A stretch of DNA of 60,000 nucleotides from NCBI RefSeq assembly GCF_032854445.1, contig NC_088302.1, positions 33,947,979-34,007,978 of the forward strand, in the 5' to 3' direction. The notes under the pieces were generated by a model that did no database searches, was not told the origin of the DNA, and was given only the letters and a program-made list of their open reading frames with translations. Source of the DNA: Liolophura sinensis. Lineage: Eukaryota; Mollusca; Polyplacophora; Chitonida; Chitonidae. Position numbers and translations under genes: made by a program. Shown here in pieces: positions 13,801 to 23,755 of the stretch. Each line of letters begins with the position of its first letter. Position 1 is the first letter of the stretch.

Positions 13801-16800
13801 TACCTCACGCTCACTGCTTGAAGACCTCATGCTCACTGCTAGATTACTTCACACTCACTGTTAGATTACCTCACACTCACTGCAAGATTACCTCATGCTC
13901 ACTGCTTGAAGACCTCACGTTCACTGCTAGATAACCTCACGCTCACTGCTTGAATAACTCGCACTTATTACTAGATTACCTCATGCTCACTGCTTGAAAA
14001 CCCTCCCGCTCACTGCTAGATTACCTCACGCTCACTGCTAGATTACCTCACGCTCACTGCTGGAAGACTTCACGCTCACTGCTAGATTACCTCACACTCA
14101 CTGCTTGAAGACCTCACGCTCATTGCTAGATAACCTCACGCTCACTGCTTGAATAACTCGCACTCACTACTAGATTACCTCATGCTCACTGCTTGAAAAC
14201 CCTCCCACTCACTGCTAGATTACCTCACGCTCACTGCTTGAAGACCTCATGCTCACTGCTTGAATACCTCATGCTCACTGCTAGATTACCTCACGCTCAC
14301 TGCTAGATTACCTCAAGCTCACTGCTTGAAGACCTCATGCTCACTGCTAGATTACCTCACGCTCACTGCTTGAAGACCTCACGCTCACTGCTAGATTACC
14401 TCACACTCACTGCTTGAAGACCTCATGCTCACTGCTAGATAACCTCATGCTCACTGCTAGATAACCTCATGCTCACTGCTTGAATAACTCACACTCACTG
14501 CTTGAAGACTTCACGCTCACTGCTAGATTACTTCACGCTCACTGCTAGATTACCTCATGCTCACTGCTAGATTACCTCATGCTCACTGCTAGATTACCTC
14601 ACGCTCACTGCTTGAAGACCTCACGCTCACTTCTAGATTACCTCACGCTCACTGCTAGATTACCTCACGCTCACTGCTTGAACACCTCATGCTCACTGCT
14701 AGATTACCTCAAGCTCACTGCTTGAAGACCTCATGCTCACTGCTAGATTACCTCACGCTCACTGCTAGTTTGCCTCAAGCTCGAGGCTTGAAGACCTCAC
14801 GCTCACTGCTAGATTACCTCACGCTCACTACTTGAATACCTCACGCTAACAGCTTAAATACCTCAAGCTCACTGCTTAAACACCTCACGCTCACTGCTAG
14901 ATTACCTCACGCTCGCTGCTAGATGACCTCACGCTCACTGCTTGAAGACCGGTTGTCCTCCACTAGTATAGTGTACATGTCTACATCACATTTGGAAGAG
15001 TTTGTCAGTGACTTGCCAAAGGTTGGTGGTTTACCCTGGGTACCCCACCCATAAAACTGACTGCCATTATATAGAAAGTGAAAAAGTATGGCAGTTAACA
15101 ATAATCTCATAATGCTCACAGAAAGCTATTTGTGTGCAATATTCAAAGCTTTATCAGAAAGTTGTATTACTCTTCACCTTGACAGCCACATAAAGCACTC
15201 TCACAGAACAAAAATTATGCGGATAAAACTTGGGAGTTGCCACCATCCATTCCAAACAGACGTATTGACTATGGTCAGATTATCACTCCTACGTCACTAC
15301 AAGAGGTACTCGTAACATCACAAAATTTGTATTTTTTTTCCCTTCAGCGTTTTTATATTCAGAAAAATTTCAGTATTTCATCTAAAGTTTCATTGATAGA
15401 TTCAATTTACCTTTATATAGAGCCACTTATGAGTTTGTGTGAAGTTTTTTTTGCAATCAAAATGTTTTGCCTTCAAAGATACCATTTTAAACCATTTACA
15501 AGATTGTGCTTCTCAACGTGCATTTTACAGGCCAACCTGTAAAAGTAATGTACAGTAATTTTGATATTCATGTACGTAGTATTACTGTTGTGATATGAAA
15601 GTGTGGTACTTAAATATAGGTGCTTAATTTTGAAAATGCTTTATGGTGTATGATAATATAAAGAGGTGGCCTGGGCTAAAATCTAGCTTGATGAAAATTT
15701 ATCATACATCAGGAGTGTGTATACATGCATGTGTGCACTCCTGAGAAGTCGTGATTAGTTTTCACCTGTCATAAACTAATTAATTACCTGTAGATTACAT
15801 TGCTTCTCACTCACATAATTAGATAGTGCTAACTCACCTGGAGTTCTTCTCACTCATATAATTAGACAGTGCTAACTCACCTAGAGTTCTTCTCACTCAC
15901 ATAATTAGACAGTGCTAACTCACCTGGCTGGCTGCCATGGTATAAATGAAATATTCTTGAGTACGGCATAAAACACCAATCAAATGAATTATATATACTC
16001 TATTCTTTTCAGTCATTAACTCACCTTCATAGTAATAGACAGTGCTTCTCAGAAAACTCACCTTACACTATTCTTTTCAGTCATTAACTCACCTTCATGT
16101 TAATAGACAGTGCTTCACAGTAAGCTCACCTTACACTATTCTTTTCATTCATTAACCCACCTTCATGTTAATAGACAGTGTTTCTCAGAAAACTCACTTT
16201 ACACTGTTCTTTTCAGTCATTAACTCACCTTCATGTTGATAGACAGTGCTTCTCAGAAGACTCACCTTACACTATTCTTTTCAGTCATTAACTCACCTTC
16301 ATGTTGATAGACAGTGCTTCTCAGAAGACTCACCTTACACTATTCTTTTCAGTCATTAACTCACCTTCATGTTAATAGACAGTGCTTCTCAGAAAACTCA
16401 CTTTACACTGTTCTTTTCAGTCATTAACTCACCTTCATGTTGATAGACAGTGCTTCTCAGAAAACTCACTTTACACTGTTCTTTTCAGTCATTAACTCAC
16501 CTTCATATTGATAGACAGTGCTTCTCAGAAGACTCACCTTACACTATTCTTTTCAGTCATTAACTCACTTAATACATGTTAACAGACAGTGCTTCTGAGA
16601 AAAAAACACCCCTTACATAATTCTCATCAGTCAGTGTTCTAAATAGACAATGTGTCTCAGTCCTATCACTATTATAGATAGTGCCCATAACTCAGTTCAT
16701 CTTATATGTGGACATGCAGTACATGCACTTCTCACTCAACTCACCTTAAATAATGCTGCTCAGTCAGATCAGCCTGTTGAGGGTTTATCCACTCCCTGCT

Positions 16801-19596
16801 TGTTGACTCGTGAAGTATTTCAGTAGTTACATGTAATCTGTAGAGTGTGATCATTTCAACTTCACGTCTTCTCTTTCTATCAACTCATGCATCTGTATTT
16901 CTGTCAGCTTTGTAGATCTTCGTGTACTGACCTTAAGACTTACAAGTACTTACATTTGGTCGACTTTTAACAGCCCAGAAAAATAGCAGTATTTTTGTCA
17001 GTTCCCTATTAAACCTACAGACTGCATTTCTATCAGTTGATGGACTGAAGGTGTGGATTACCTGTACAAGTAATTTAATTGGCATGGGAAATATGGACTA
17101 ATGTGCATTTCCAACAACTACAATGTAGCTCAGCTTCTGACATTGCATGTTGTATTTCCTTATCAGCTTACTTTTTAACTTTATTTCTTACAACTTTACC
17201 TGTATGCAGTATTTCTTAAACCTGAACAAATGTTGGCAAAATGGGTATGGCTTTAGTTTGATGGACACCATTTAATTATCACCCTATCTTGAGGAGAGAT
17301 TCATATTTCCTTTGCAAATTTTGTGAACTTGTTTATTGCTGCTCCAGGAGGAAGTCTATATTAGAATGAATGTTTCCAGACAATAATTTAATACTAACAT
17401 TTCACTATAGCTATACTCTTGTGGTCAGAATTATTATGTGGCTGGTTGAAACTGCGCAGCAAATTGAATGAAACCTTGCGTCATACCTGATTCACTGAAG
17501 AGTTGCCCTCGTGGGGTATGACCTTTGTCATCAGTGAAAGTGACCTTTGACATACTTTCCCAGTTTATATTTCGAATCATGATTTCATGTTTTTAAACAA
17601 AATTATTGTATAACCCAAAGTACTGAATCATAATCCATAGATCTTAAAATTTATACAGAGTGAGGCTACGTGGCTCAGTTGGTTAGCACGCTAGCGCAGG
17701 GTAATGACCCAGAAGCTTCTCACCAATGCGGTCGCTGTGAGTTCAAGCCCGGCTCATGCTGGCTTCCTCTCCGGCCGTAAGTGGGAAGGTCTCCCAGAAA
17801 CCTGCAGATGGTCGTTGGTTCCCCTCCGGGCTTTGCTCCGTTTCCTCCCACCATTATGCTGGCCTCCTTTTTACCAGTGAAATATTGTTGAGTACGGCAT
17901 AAAACACCAATCAAATAAGTAAATACATAAAATTCATACATACATGTACATCAAGTCCTGGCCTTGACTGAATTACATGTACATTGTGATCGGCAAAGTT
18001 AATATTATGTTTAAAACATTGCATGTTTCCTTTACCCAAAACTGATGGGCTAAGTTCAGTGAAATTTTCTGTATTCTGGGCATCATGATAAGCACAATGA
18101 CCTCTGACCTGCTTTCCTTATCACATGTGATAATTTGGTGGAAAAATATCACATCCCTGAAAATACATGTAATAAGCCAAGCCCAGGGGAATTTCAGATT
18201 TAGATTGACTGCTACTTCCTTCCGACAGCATTTGAGTTTTGGTCAGCACAGTTAAATGACCTTTGACCTACACGTACATTTACTTTCTCTGGTCCAATTT
18301 CATACACGTATTTGACTTCTGATCATCATGTCTTAGTTACTGTACTGATCACCAGATGGAGTAAAACTTTATTGATGGATTCACCTGTCGCGGGTGGTGG
18401 TGGGGGCGTGGTGGTGGTGGGTGGTGGAGGGGGTGTGCCCTCAGACCTGATCAGCTGTTTTTTTTAGCGGAAATGACCTTTGATCTACTTTCATACATGT
18501 ACATGAAAGGTCAGAAGCTTATATTGGTGTCATTTGCGCTTTGGATGACAGTGTCCATCCAGTGTCCCAGAGTGATGGGATGGGATTTGTATGTTAAAGG
18601 TGAACTGCAACACTTTGCAAAAATTGGTATCAACAGACTTATGGCTACAAACTTTTGGAAGTTACAGTTGTCCACTGTAACATTTTATGGGATTGTATTG
18701 TAATTAGAACACAGTGACTTAGTATTGGGTTTCCACCCACCATAATGCTGGCTGTGGTCGTATAAGTGAAATATTCTTGAGTACGACGTAAAACACCAAT
18801 CAAAACAAATAAATAAATAAATAAACTTAGTATTGGTTCCCGTCTGTCATCTTTTCAAAAAGTCATGGTCATGATATTACAAAATGCAACAGAACAAGGT
18901 AATTTCAGCAAATTATAGATTTTCCGGATTTGTGTGGCCTTTTTCTGGCCAATCGTATTCCTGATATTAGCTGCTACTGTACAAAATTGCATTTGTCATG
19001 AATTATAAAAATTAATTAATTGAACATAATTAATCACAATCTATTATCAAAAGCCTTTGCAGTTCACCTTTAATTTTACTAACTTGCTTGTAGGTGTAGA
19101 CTGCACTAGTAATAAACGCTGCAGATTAATTATTAATTATTATTAGTTTCAGTGAACTAAATTTATTAAGAAGATGAATTTGTCATCTGCATGTGGCTGA
19201 TATTATGTTATGTGACACTTGCATCGACTGTCCTGTGATGACCTTCGTATGTAACCTCTGTGTATATATATACATTATAGGAAGTGCCTCCACCTGTTCC
19301 GAGCAGGCCTATTCATTTTAAACAGGCGTCTCTACCTTTGATCCCTGAAGAGGTACATGTAAAATAATTTGTCATTCTCATAATTGACTTGGTAAGGTCC
19401 CACTTTCACAGAACTTAGCAGCTCTGTTTTTCATAATTTTTCTTATAAATGATGTTGCCACATGGCACTATGTCCTAGACACCGCCTTTTACGAGAAAAG
19501 TTATGAGGAATATGACCTACGAAGTTCTGTGAAAGTGCTTGGGCCCAGGGGATCAGTGTCACATAGTTAAGAAACTTCTCTGTGGATTGCTTGGAT

Positions 19597-19631
<35 letters not shown>

Positions 19632-22600
19632 TTTGATTGCTGTTTTACGCCGTACTCAAGAATATTTCACTTATACGACGGCGGCCAGCATTATGGTGGG
19701 TGGAAACCGGGCAGAGCCCGGGGGAAACCCACGACCATCCGCAGGTTGCTGAGAGACCTTCCCACGTACGGCCGGAGAGGAAGCCAGCATGAGCTGGACT
19801 TGAACTCACAGCGGCCGCATTGGTGAGAGACTCCTGAGTCATTGCGCGGCGCTAGCGCTTGGATCGCTTGGACACATGAAGTTTTGGTTCTCGCACAGTC
19901 TCGCACAGTCTCAGTCTCGCACAGAATTAGTTAGATTAGTTACCCAGGCTCTACCACCCCCTCTGAACCTCCATGTAGGTGGCATTATGGAGGGGCAGTT
20001 GAGGTGGTCATACATAAAGTTTAATCAATTTCTTTTGTGTGTGAAAATCTGATGCAATTAATTTTTTTTTTTTTAATGTTAGTTTAAGTAACTGTAGATT
20101 AGATCAGTGTAAAATACTTGGAAAAACAATTAAAACAGAAAGCTGAATGTCGTGCTAGTTTTATAAAGAAGATATTCTAGTCAGTTTTATGCCAGCACAA
20201 CTCAAAACAGATTTGTAGTGAGGGGCTGATGTGAACTGTTGTTTGGAAAGATTGGAAATTAGTGCAGTGTATGATTGGTCTAAACTTGTCACCACTAATA
20301 ACATTACTAATGGCTATATGTCTGCGAATTCTGGCCGCCATCGTATAAGTGAAATATTCTTGAGTATGGCGTACAAAACCAATCAAATAAATAAATAAAT
20401 AAATATATGTCTATATAGGCTGTGCATGTACATGTGGGTGTCAGAGAGGTCCATCTGCTTTTAAACATTCTGACAGTTGGTTATGAAGTAAAATTGACGT
20501 ATGTTTTAAAGAAATGTAACCAGGGATACTAGTAGTGTAATAACGCCTATAAAAATTGAACAGATTGGTTTGATTTGAATTAGTTCAGTAGTCAAACTAA
20601 ATAATTGTGCTGAGCAGGTTCATAATATTTTGTGATTCTGAGGGATTTAAAAACTTCAGACTGTTGTTGAATGTTCGCTGGGACGATTCATATACGTGTA
20701 CATCCACAAAGAAATCTTTTATCTTTTCATCACTTCACTTGATTTTGTCTCCCTCACTTGAATGATTACTGTTAATTTCTAAACTCTCTGTTTTGTTTTT
20801 TTTGATTGGTGTTTTACGCCATACTCAAGAATATTTCACTTCTACGACGGCGGCCAGCATTATGGTGGGTGGAAACCGGGCACAGCCCGGGGGAAACCCA
20901 CGACCATCCGCAGGTTGCTGACAGACCTTCCCACTTACAGCTGGAGAGGAAGCCAGCATGAGCTGGACTTGAACTCACAGCGGCTGCATTGGTGAGAGAC
21001 TCCTGGGTCATTACGCTGCGCTAGTGCGCTAACCACCTGAGCCACGCAGGCCACCTAAACTCTCTGTTAGCAAGAGCTCTGTCTGCATGCACTGTTCGCT
21101 TGTTTCATTCTGTTTTTTTTTTTCAATATAATATAACCGTCTTTTTAATCTGGAGACAGGGTTCAACCCCATGATCAGTCATTCCTGTGACATGCCAGTC
21201 TAGGTTCTGGGTGTACTTTGAAAGAATGCTTGCAAACTATAACACACACTTAAAAACAGGTGATTATGGATCATTTTCATATAGAAACATTAACACTGCT
21301 TTTATAGGATCTGTTCCTGTTTGAAATGCATGTAATATTCAGTGAATATTTTTTTTTTTGTTCATTTGATTTGGTGTTTACCATGCAAGCAAATATTTAT
21401 CTAAATGTATCAATGTGTTACTCTATTTTGTCAAGCTTTTAGACCACACTCAACATTACTTCAAGTACTCTCAATGACCTAAAATTTCGCTTACAAAAGT
21501 GCATTTTTTGCGGCAAATAAATGTCACAAAACATTGCTTTTGATGCCGAAACTCTCAGAATCAGGAAAAATGGGCAAGTTAGTCATGGATGAAATGTATG
21601 ATCATTTAGGGTAGTCAGCCATTGTCAAATGTGTGCATGGAACATTAAGGGTCTTTGCTGGTTGACCATCAGACAGCCTCAAAAGGTTACACTCAGAAGG
21701 TTACACTCAGAAGGTTACAGTCAGGTGTTGGGACAGGCCGTACCTGTACTACAACTTAAGCTGACATTGACCCTATATTCACACACCTAATCACTCTTCA
21801 TCGTCATAGCACTGAAAAATTGCTAAATATGACATCAAACCCAAAGCATACATACATACATACATATATATATATATTTAATTGATCAATGATCCCAGGA
21901 GCCTCTCACCAATGCGGTCGCTGTGAGTTCAAGTCCAGCTCATGCTGGTATCCTCTCCGGCCGTAAGTGGGAAGGTCTGCCAGCAACCTGCGGATGGTCG
22001 TGGGTTTCCCCCGGGCTGTGCCCGGTTTCCACCCACCATAATGCTGGCCGCCATTGTATAAGTGAAACATTCTTGAGCACGGCGTAAAACACCAATCAAA
22101 TAAATAAATAAATAAATTGATCAATGAGACTGGGTGTTCAAATCCAGCTCCTGCTATTTGGGCTGCAGCCTTTTGTCATGTGGTTTGTGATTTAGCTGTG
22201 TATTCCTGTTGGGGTCTGGTGGTTTCCTCCATCCGTGTCCCTGATACCATTGTGTATACTGTCAGTGCAAAAGTGGAATATTCTTGTCAAATCTGTCGCC
22301 GTATGTTTACACATGTACACATACGTGATATGTGAGTATTATGAACTGTGGGTTGCACCATTTATGTTTCAGTTGAGGCAGAAATATGCTGCACATGACT
22401 CTGATAGCCAGTGTTGATGAATTGTGATGATTGTGGAATAATTTTGACTTTTGATAGCCAGTCTTGATTTTATTCGGGGTATTTACATAGGAATAATTAA
22501 CAAAACTATAAGGAGAGTTGGAAAAGATTTCGTTTTTTGAATTTTTTTCGTTTTACAATTTGATGCTGGATTGTATTTTTGCATGCTACAATATTGTGTA

Positions 22601-23158
22601 CCGTGGAAATTGATTCGATAAATTAAGTAATATTCCTTTTCAAATGTTACCAGTGAATTGTGCTCAAATGCCACTGATTAGCTGAAAACTTGGAATTATT
22701 CTTCCGTGTATATATGTATATATGTATATGTTTGTAAATTAAGACATATGTCCTGGACAATCTGGTATTTTCATATAACTCATTGTAGCTCATCATGTGT
22801 TTTCAAATTTCTTGAACTTACCGAAAATTAGAAGACTGCGTCTGAGAATTTAGCCAGCTGTCCTTTAATTTTAACTTTGTAACACTGCATGTACTTGGAA
22901 TCATCAAAACCTAATTATGGCAGCGGTTTGGCACATGTATTTAAGTCAAACAACAATTGTCGAAATAATTCATTTTGAAATCTTCATGTGGAGAATTGTA
23001 AGGAGAAGAGAGAACAAAATATTTTTTCATTAAGGAGCATGGGTAATTTTTTGTTACTTTAACACTTTAGTTTTGGTCTGTTGTTGTAGATGTCGCCTCG
23101 TGGCTCACTGTCTTCTGATTCATCCCGCCCCTCCAGTGCAGTGTCCAGAACAAGCTGA
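1629..23158 (+). CDS. SH2-domain adaptor protein (HSH2D/SH2D2A/SH2D7-like), 9 exons
   Basis: A cytosolic adaptor that would bind phosphotyrosine. Exons are 1629-1852, 3671-3763, 4987-5104, 5803-5850, 6394-6477, 7193-7240, 10147-10206, 19281-19352 and 23090-23158. All introns are GT-AG and the phases agree, giving 271 residues. The SH2 domain starts at WFHGIISRR (67-75). The pocket arginine is R93 in GGFLLRVS, the RHY histidine is H113, and the domain ends with LTVPCGQ (155-161). An acidic serine-rich N-terminus precedes it. After it come YDDLV (169), EYLVP (Y202), NSYLSLL (Y213) and PPPVPSRP (228-235), a class II SH3 ligand. In vertebrate HSH2D the SH2 is likewise followed by an LTxPCxQ stretch and a DYEDL-like motif; this comparison is from memory. 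Binding partners are unknown. The start is the first ATG, and earlier exons may exist. Confidence 0.88.
2096..2845. other. intron 1, first part
   Basis: No gene was seen. A short run of about 16 bp repeats (TAATTGTAGTTATTACTA) lies at about 2515-2585. The rest is plain AT-rich intron. Confidence 0.6.
2846..3190 (+). mobile_element. near-complete SINE, family B
   Basis: The tRNA-like head reads GATAGCACAGTTGGTAGAGCG, which resembles a pol III A box, and a degenerate B-box-like GATCGAGTC follows near 2909. The body carries GCGTTCAGCAGGAAGGGGAT. The 3' end reads ATATGACTGAAAAAATGTTG and then ACGACGTTAAACTCC. Compared with family A, the body differs, but both families share a short GAGTACGACGT(T)AAA-like 3' segment. 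It lies inside intron 1 of the SH2 gene. Confidence 0.75.
3671..3763 (+). CDS. SH2 adaptor exon 2 (pocket arginine)
   Basis: Encodes HAEYLLNKLGAIGGFLLRVS, with the arginine of the FLVRES-type motif, then YCLSFK. An unusually long polypyrimidine tract (3632-3668, nearly all T) precedes TTGCAG. The donor is AA|GTGAGT in phase 2. Confidence 0.88.
3856..3982 (-). mobile_element. SINE family A, truncated, inverted
   Basis: Runs from a tail-proximal TTTTACGCTGTACTCAAGAA through GACGGCAGCCAGCATTATGG to CATCCGCAGGTTCCTGGGAG. This is the reverse complement of the 3' half of the family A element seen whole at 17657-17940. The tRNA head is missing. Confidence 0.8.
3990..4980. other. intron 2
   Basis: AT-rich intron. 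There is a short GTTTTCATCA triplication near 4732-4762. No exon or SINE body was seen. Confidence 0.6.
4987..5104 (+). CDS. SH2 adaptor exon 3 (central and C-terminal SH2)
   Basis: Encodes AEDRCRHYMVEQLYNGKF, then IIIGEAKTHSSLTSLVKYYQ and M. RHYMV holds the conserved histidine, and HSSLTSLVKYYQ is the second helix of the SH2 fold. The acceptor is GATCAG and the donor ATG|GTAAGT in phase 0. Confidence 0.88.
5803..5850 (+). CDS. SH2 adaptor exon 4
   Basis: Sixteen codons, NKISNWDGFLTVPCGQ. LTVPCGQ matches the end-of-SH2 LTxPC signature of this adaptor class. The acceptor is TTAATATTTCAG, the donor CAG|GTAAAT, and both ends are in phase 0. Confidence 0.85.
6229..6258. other. small inverted repeat in intron 4
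   Basis: AAGAGAACGA and TCGTTCTCTT form a perfect 10 bp stem around a loop of about 10 bases. It lies mid-intron and its function is unknown. Confidence 0.5.
6394..6477 (+). CDS. SH2 adaptor exon 5
   Basis: Twenty-eight codons starting EFKDQKDYDDLVDQQ and ending LKSLRRRP. The tyrosine in KDYDDLV sits where HSH2D has its DYEDL motif. The acceptor is TTGATAG, the donor CCT|GTGAGT, and the phase is 0. Confidence 0.82.
7193..7240 (+). CDS. SH2 adaptor exon 6
   Basis: Sixteen codons, DTIPKTTQDDGEYLVP. GEYLVP is a plausible phosphotyrosine site. The acceptor is a T-rich run ending CTTCAAAG and the donor is CCA|GTAAGT, with phase 0 at both ends. Confidence 0.82.
7910..8025 (+). mobile_element. SINE 3' end, truncated (family B-related)
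   Basis: CACACCTAATCATGACTTCT, CATCGTCATGTGACTGAAA and a degenerate GATGTAAAACTGCAAGC match the 3' end common to family B and related elements, compared with 3130-3185. A head is not recognisable. Confidence 0.5.
8060..9070. other. intron 6, middle
   Basis: A run of about 24 T lies near 8157-8180. The frame at 8257-8517 has no ATG start, no bordering splice pair and no recognisable product. I see no gene here. Confidence 0.55.
9071..9390. repeat. 32 bp minisatellite, exactly 10 copies
   Basis: Ten consecutive 32 bp units spelling CTGTTTTGAGTACATGGACT then GAACCCCTTTAC. The only change I saw is a G to A in unit 5 (near 9214). The homogeneity suggests recent expansion or gene conversion. It lies in intron 6 of the SH2 gene. 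Confidence 0.95.
10147..10206 (+). CDS. SH2 adaptor exon 7
   Basis: Twenty codons, RDSGRNSYLSLLPDSEGSDS. NSYLSLL is a tyrosine motif in a serine-rich linker. The acceptor is ATTTGTTTGGCAG, the donor TCT|GTGAGT, and both ends are in phase 0. Confidence 0.8.
10430..11425. repeat. 33 bp GT-rich minisatellite, about 30 copies
   Basis: Units of 33 bp built from TGTAGTGAGTCTATGGTGTG and TCTGTGGTATG(C/T)C, with occasional 30-36 bp variants (CCAGCAGTGAGTCCACTGTG). The unit is a multiple of three, so up to 155-codon frames persist on both strands. They encode only short degenerate peptide repeats. The array sits just inside intron 7. Confidence 0.93.
11450..12200. other. intron 7 between arrays
   Basis: AT-rich, with no exon, SINE or repeat recognised. 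Confidence 0.6.
12217..13425. repeat. about 26 bp minisatellite, degenerate
   Basis: Many copies of a unit near 26 bp, GTGTTTCTGTCAGCTCACCT followed by TTATAG, shortening to 20-24 bp and alternating CAGCTCACC with CTACTCACC. Two larger blocks (about 12600-12720 and 12810-12920, each with TGTATATACTATATTTCTGT) are near copies, so higher-order duplication has occurred. Confidence 0.88.
13795..14950. repeat. 22 bp minisatellite, about 52 copies, two monomer types
   Basis: The units are CTAGATTACCTCACGCTCAC TG (type 1) and CTTGAAGACCTCACGCTCAC TG (type 2). They share the last 14 bp and are interspersed irregularly. Common variants are CATGCTCAC and CACACTCAC. Confidence 0.93.
14960..15790. other. 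intron 7, between arrays
   Basis: No array or SINE is clear here. Open frames of 66-101 codons lack splice context. I see no gene. Confidence 0.55.
15795..15925. repeat. short tandem repeat (43-49 bp), about 3 copies
   Basis: Three copies around ATAATTAGA(T/C)AGTGCTAACTC followed by ACCTGGAGTTCTTCTCACTC. It directly precedes a SINE fragment and then the 68 bp array. Confidence 0.75.
15929..15988 (+). mobile_element. SINE family A 3' fragment
   Basis: The order GGCTGCCATGGTATAAATGA, AATATTCTTGAGTACGGCAT and AAAACACCAATCAAATGAA is the 3' end of family A. Confidence 0.75.
16003..16575. repeat. 68 bp minisatellite, about 8 copies
   Basis: A unit of about 68 bp containing TTCTTTTCAGTCATTAACTC, ACCTTCATGTTAATAGACAG and TGCTTCTCAGAAAACTCACC. 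Each unit carries TTCTTTTCAG, which looks like a 3' splice site. A degenerate copy continues to about 16680. Confidence 0.9.
16690..17650. other. intron 7, unstructured
   Basis: No gene, SINE or array was seen. Confidence 0.55.
17657..17940 (+). mobile_element. full-length tRNA-derived SINE, family A
   Basis: The best complete copy. The head has GTGGCTCAGTTGGTTAGCAC (A box) and GTGAGTTCAAGCCCGGCTC (B box), spaced as in a pol III promoter. The body reads GGCTTCCTCTCCGGCCGTAA and CCACCATTATGCTGGCC. The 3' end is GTGAAATATTGTTGAGTACG and then AACACCAATCAAATAAGTAA. SINEs move with a partner LINE's reverse transcriptase, and no LINE frame is in the window. Confidence 0.88.
18386..18434. repeat. 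G-rich GGTGG tract
   Basis: About 48 bp of GGTGGTGG/GGGGG runs on the + strand, including GGTGGTGGGGGCGTGG. It has several G3 or longer runs and could form a quadruplex. It lies in intron 7. Confidence 0.6.
18727..18831 (+). mobile_element. SINE family A, 5'-truncated
   Basis: Begins GGGTTTCCACCCACCATAAT, continues GTGAAATATTCTTGAGTACG, and ends ACACCAATCAAAACAAATAA with an AAATA tail. Confidence 0.82.
19281..19352 (+). CDS. SH2 adaptor exon 8 (proline-rich)
   Basis: Twenty-four codons, EVPPPVPSRPIHFKQASLPL then IPEE. PPVPSR fits the class II SH3 ligand PxxPxR. The acceptor is ATACATTATAG, the donor GAG|GTACAT, and the phase is 0. Confidence 0.78.
19390..19556. mobile_element. foldback (MITE-like) element
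   Basis: The ends are inverted repeats: CACTTTCACAGAACTTAG near 19400 and GAAGTTCTGTGAAAGTGC near 19527. About 120 bp lies between them, with an imperfect inner stem (TTTTTCTTATAA / TTACGAGAAAAG). No transposase is encoded. Confidence 0.6.
19590..19862 (-). mobile_element. SINE family A, nearly complete, inverted
   Basis: A (TTTA)n stretch of about 40 bp is the reverse-complemented tail. Then come TGCTGTTTTACGCCGTACTC, GGCGGCCAGCATTATGGTGG and GAACTCACAGCGGCCGCATT, ending in the head remnant GGCGCTAGCGC. Confidence 0.87.
20330..20406 (+). mobile_element. SINE family A 3' fragment
   Basis: GGCCGCCATCGTATAAGTGA, AATATTCTTGAGTATGGCGT and AACCAATCAAATAAATAAAT form the 3' end with its AAATA tail. 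Confidence 0.8.
20797..21056 (-). mobile_element. full-length SINE family A, inverted
   Basis: Runs from TTTGATTGGTGTTTTACGCC through GGCCAGCATTATGGTGGGTG to GTGCGCTAACCACCTGAGCC and ACGCAGGCC, which are the reverse complement of the A box. The B-box complement is CTTGAACTCACAGCGGC. It lies in intron 8. Confidence 0.88.
21650..21880 (+). mobile_element. degenerate SINE 3' end (family B-related)
   Basis: A 3' end ACACACCTAATCACTCTTCA, CGTCATAGCACTGAAAAATT and ATGACATCAAACCC matches the ends at 3130-3185 and 7919-8010. AGGTTACACTCAGA is tandemly repeated just upstream, and an (AT)n/(CATA)n run follows. Confidence 0.5.
21893..22118 (+). mobile_element. SINE family A, head truncated
   Basis: Starts inside the head (CCCAGGAGCCTCTCACCAAT), has the B box GTGAGTTCAAGTCCAGCTC and the whole body, and ends ACACCAATCAAATAAATAAA. 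Confidence 0.86.
22120..23089. other. intron 8, last part
   Basis: AT-rich, with an ATATATGTATATATGTATAT run near 22707. No other element was recognised. Confidence 0.55.
23090..23158 (+). CDS. SH2 adaptor exon 9 (C-terminus)
   Basis: Encodes MSPRGSLSSDSSRPSSAVSR, then TS and the stop TGA at 23156-23158. It is a serine/arginine-rich tail. The acceptor is CTGTTGTTGTAG, and the phase matches exon 8. Confidence 0.8.
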   Translation: MSPRGSLSSDSSRPSSAVSRTS

Positions 23159-23625
23159 GCGACCAAGCTAAAGGTCATGATTGACAGGTACTTGTAGATG
23201 CGGTGTCAGTCATATTTATTCGTGGCAATGTGATGTGATAAAGTTTGGAGCTAACCAGAGATAGCAAATTTGCAGTAGGAACTGTATTGTACAACTCTCT
23301 GACTGTACATGTGTGGATATAGAAGAGAAGATTTAAATATTCTTTGTCTATGGTTATATTTCCTCAGTTTTGATATGTTCTGTTCATTCATGTTTATGTT
23401 TTTTTTGCAAAAACATTATTGTGCAATTGTTTGAAAAAAAAAGTTCCCCAACACTCCTTTCACATGTCTGTGACTTAGCCAAACCTTCATTGAGGTGATT
23501 TTAACACCAGATAATTTACCACTTTTGGAAGATCATTCCACTAGATAATCAAATCTGTTCTGTACCACTTTTGTAAAATTGGCATTTCAAACATTGGTAC
23601 ATGTGCACGCATTCCTGACAGTTGT

Positions 23626-23755
23626 GGTATAATGGAAGGTGCACACATACCTTTAATGTTACAGTTGTGGTATAATGGAAGGTGCACACATACCTCTAAT
23701 GTTACAGTTGTGGTATAATGGAAGGTGCACACATACCTCTAATGTTACTGTTGTG
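23626..23755. repeat. about 44 bp tandem repeat, 3 copies
   Basis: Three copies of ACAGTTGTGGTATAATGGAA followed by GGTGCACACATACCTCTAAT. It is probably within the 3' UTR of the SH2 gene. Confidence 0.85.

Noticed and set aside
9071-16575. A CRISPR array (regular repeats)
   Set aside because: The repeats are directly adjacent without unique spacers, and the genome is eukaryotic.
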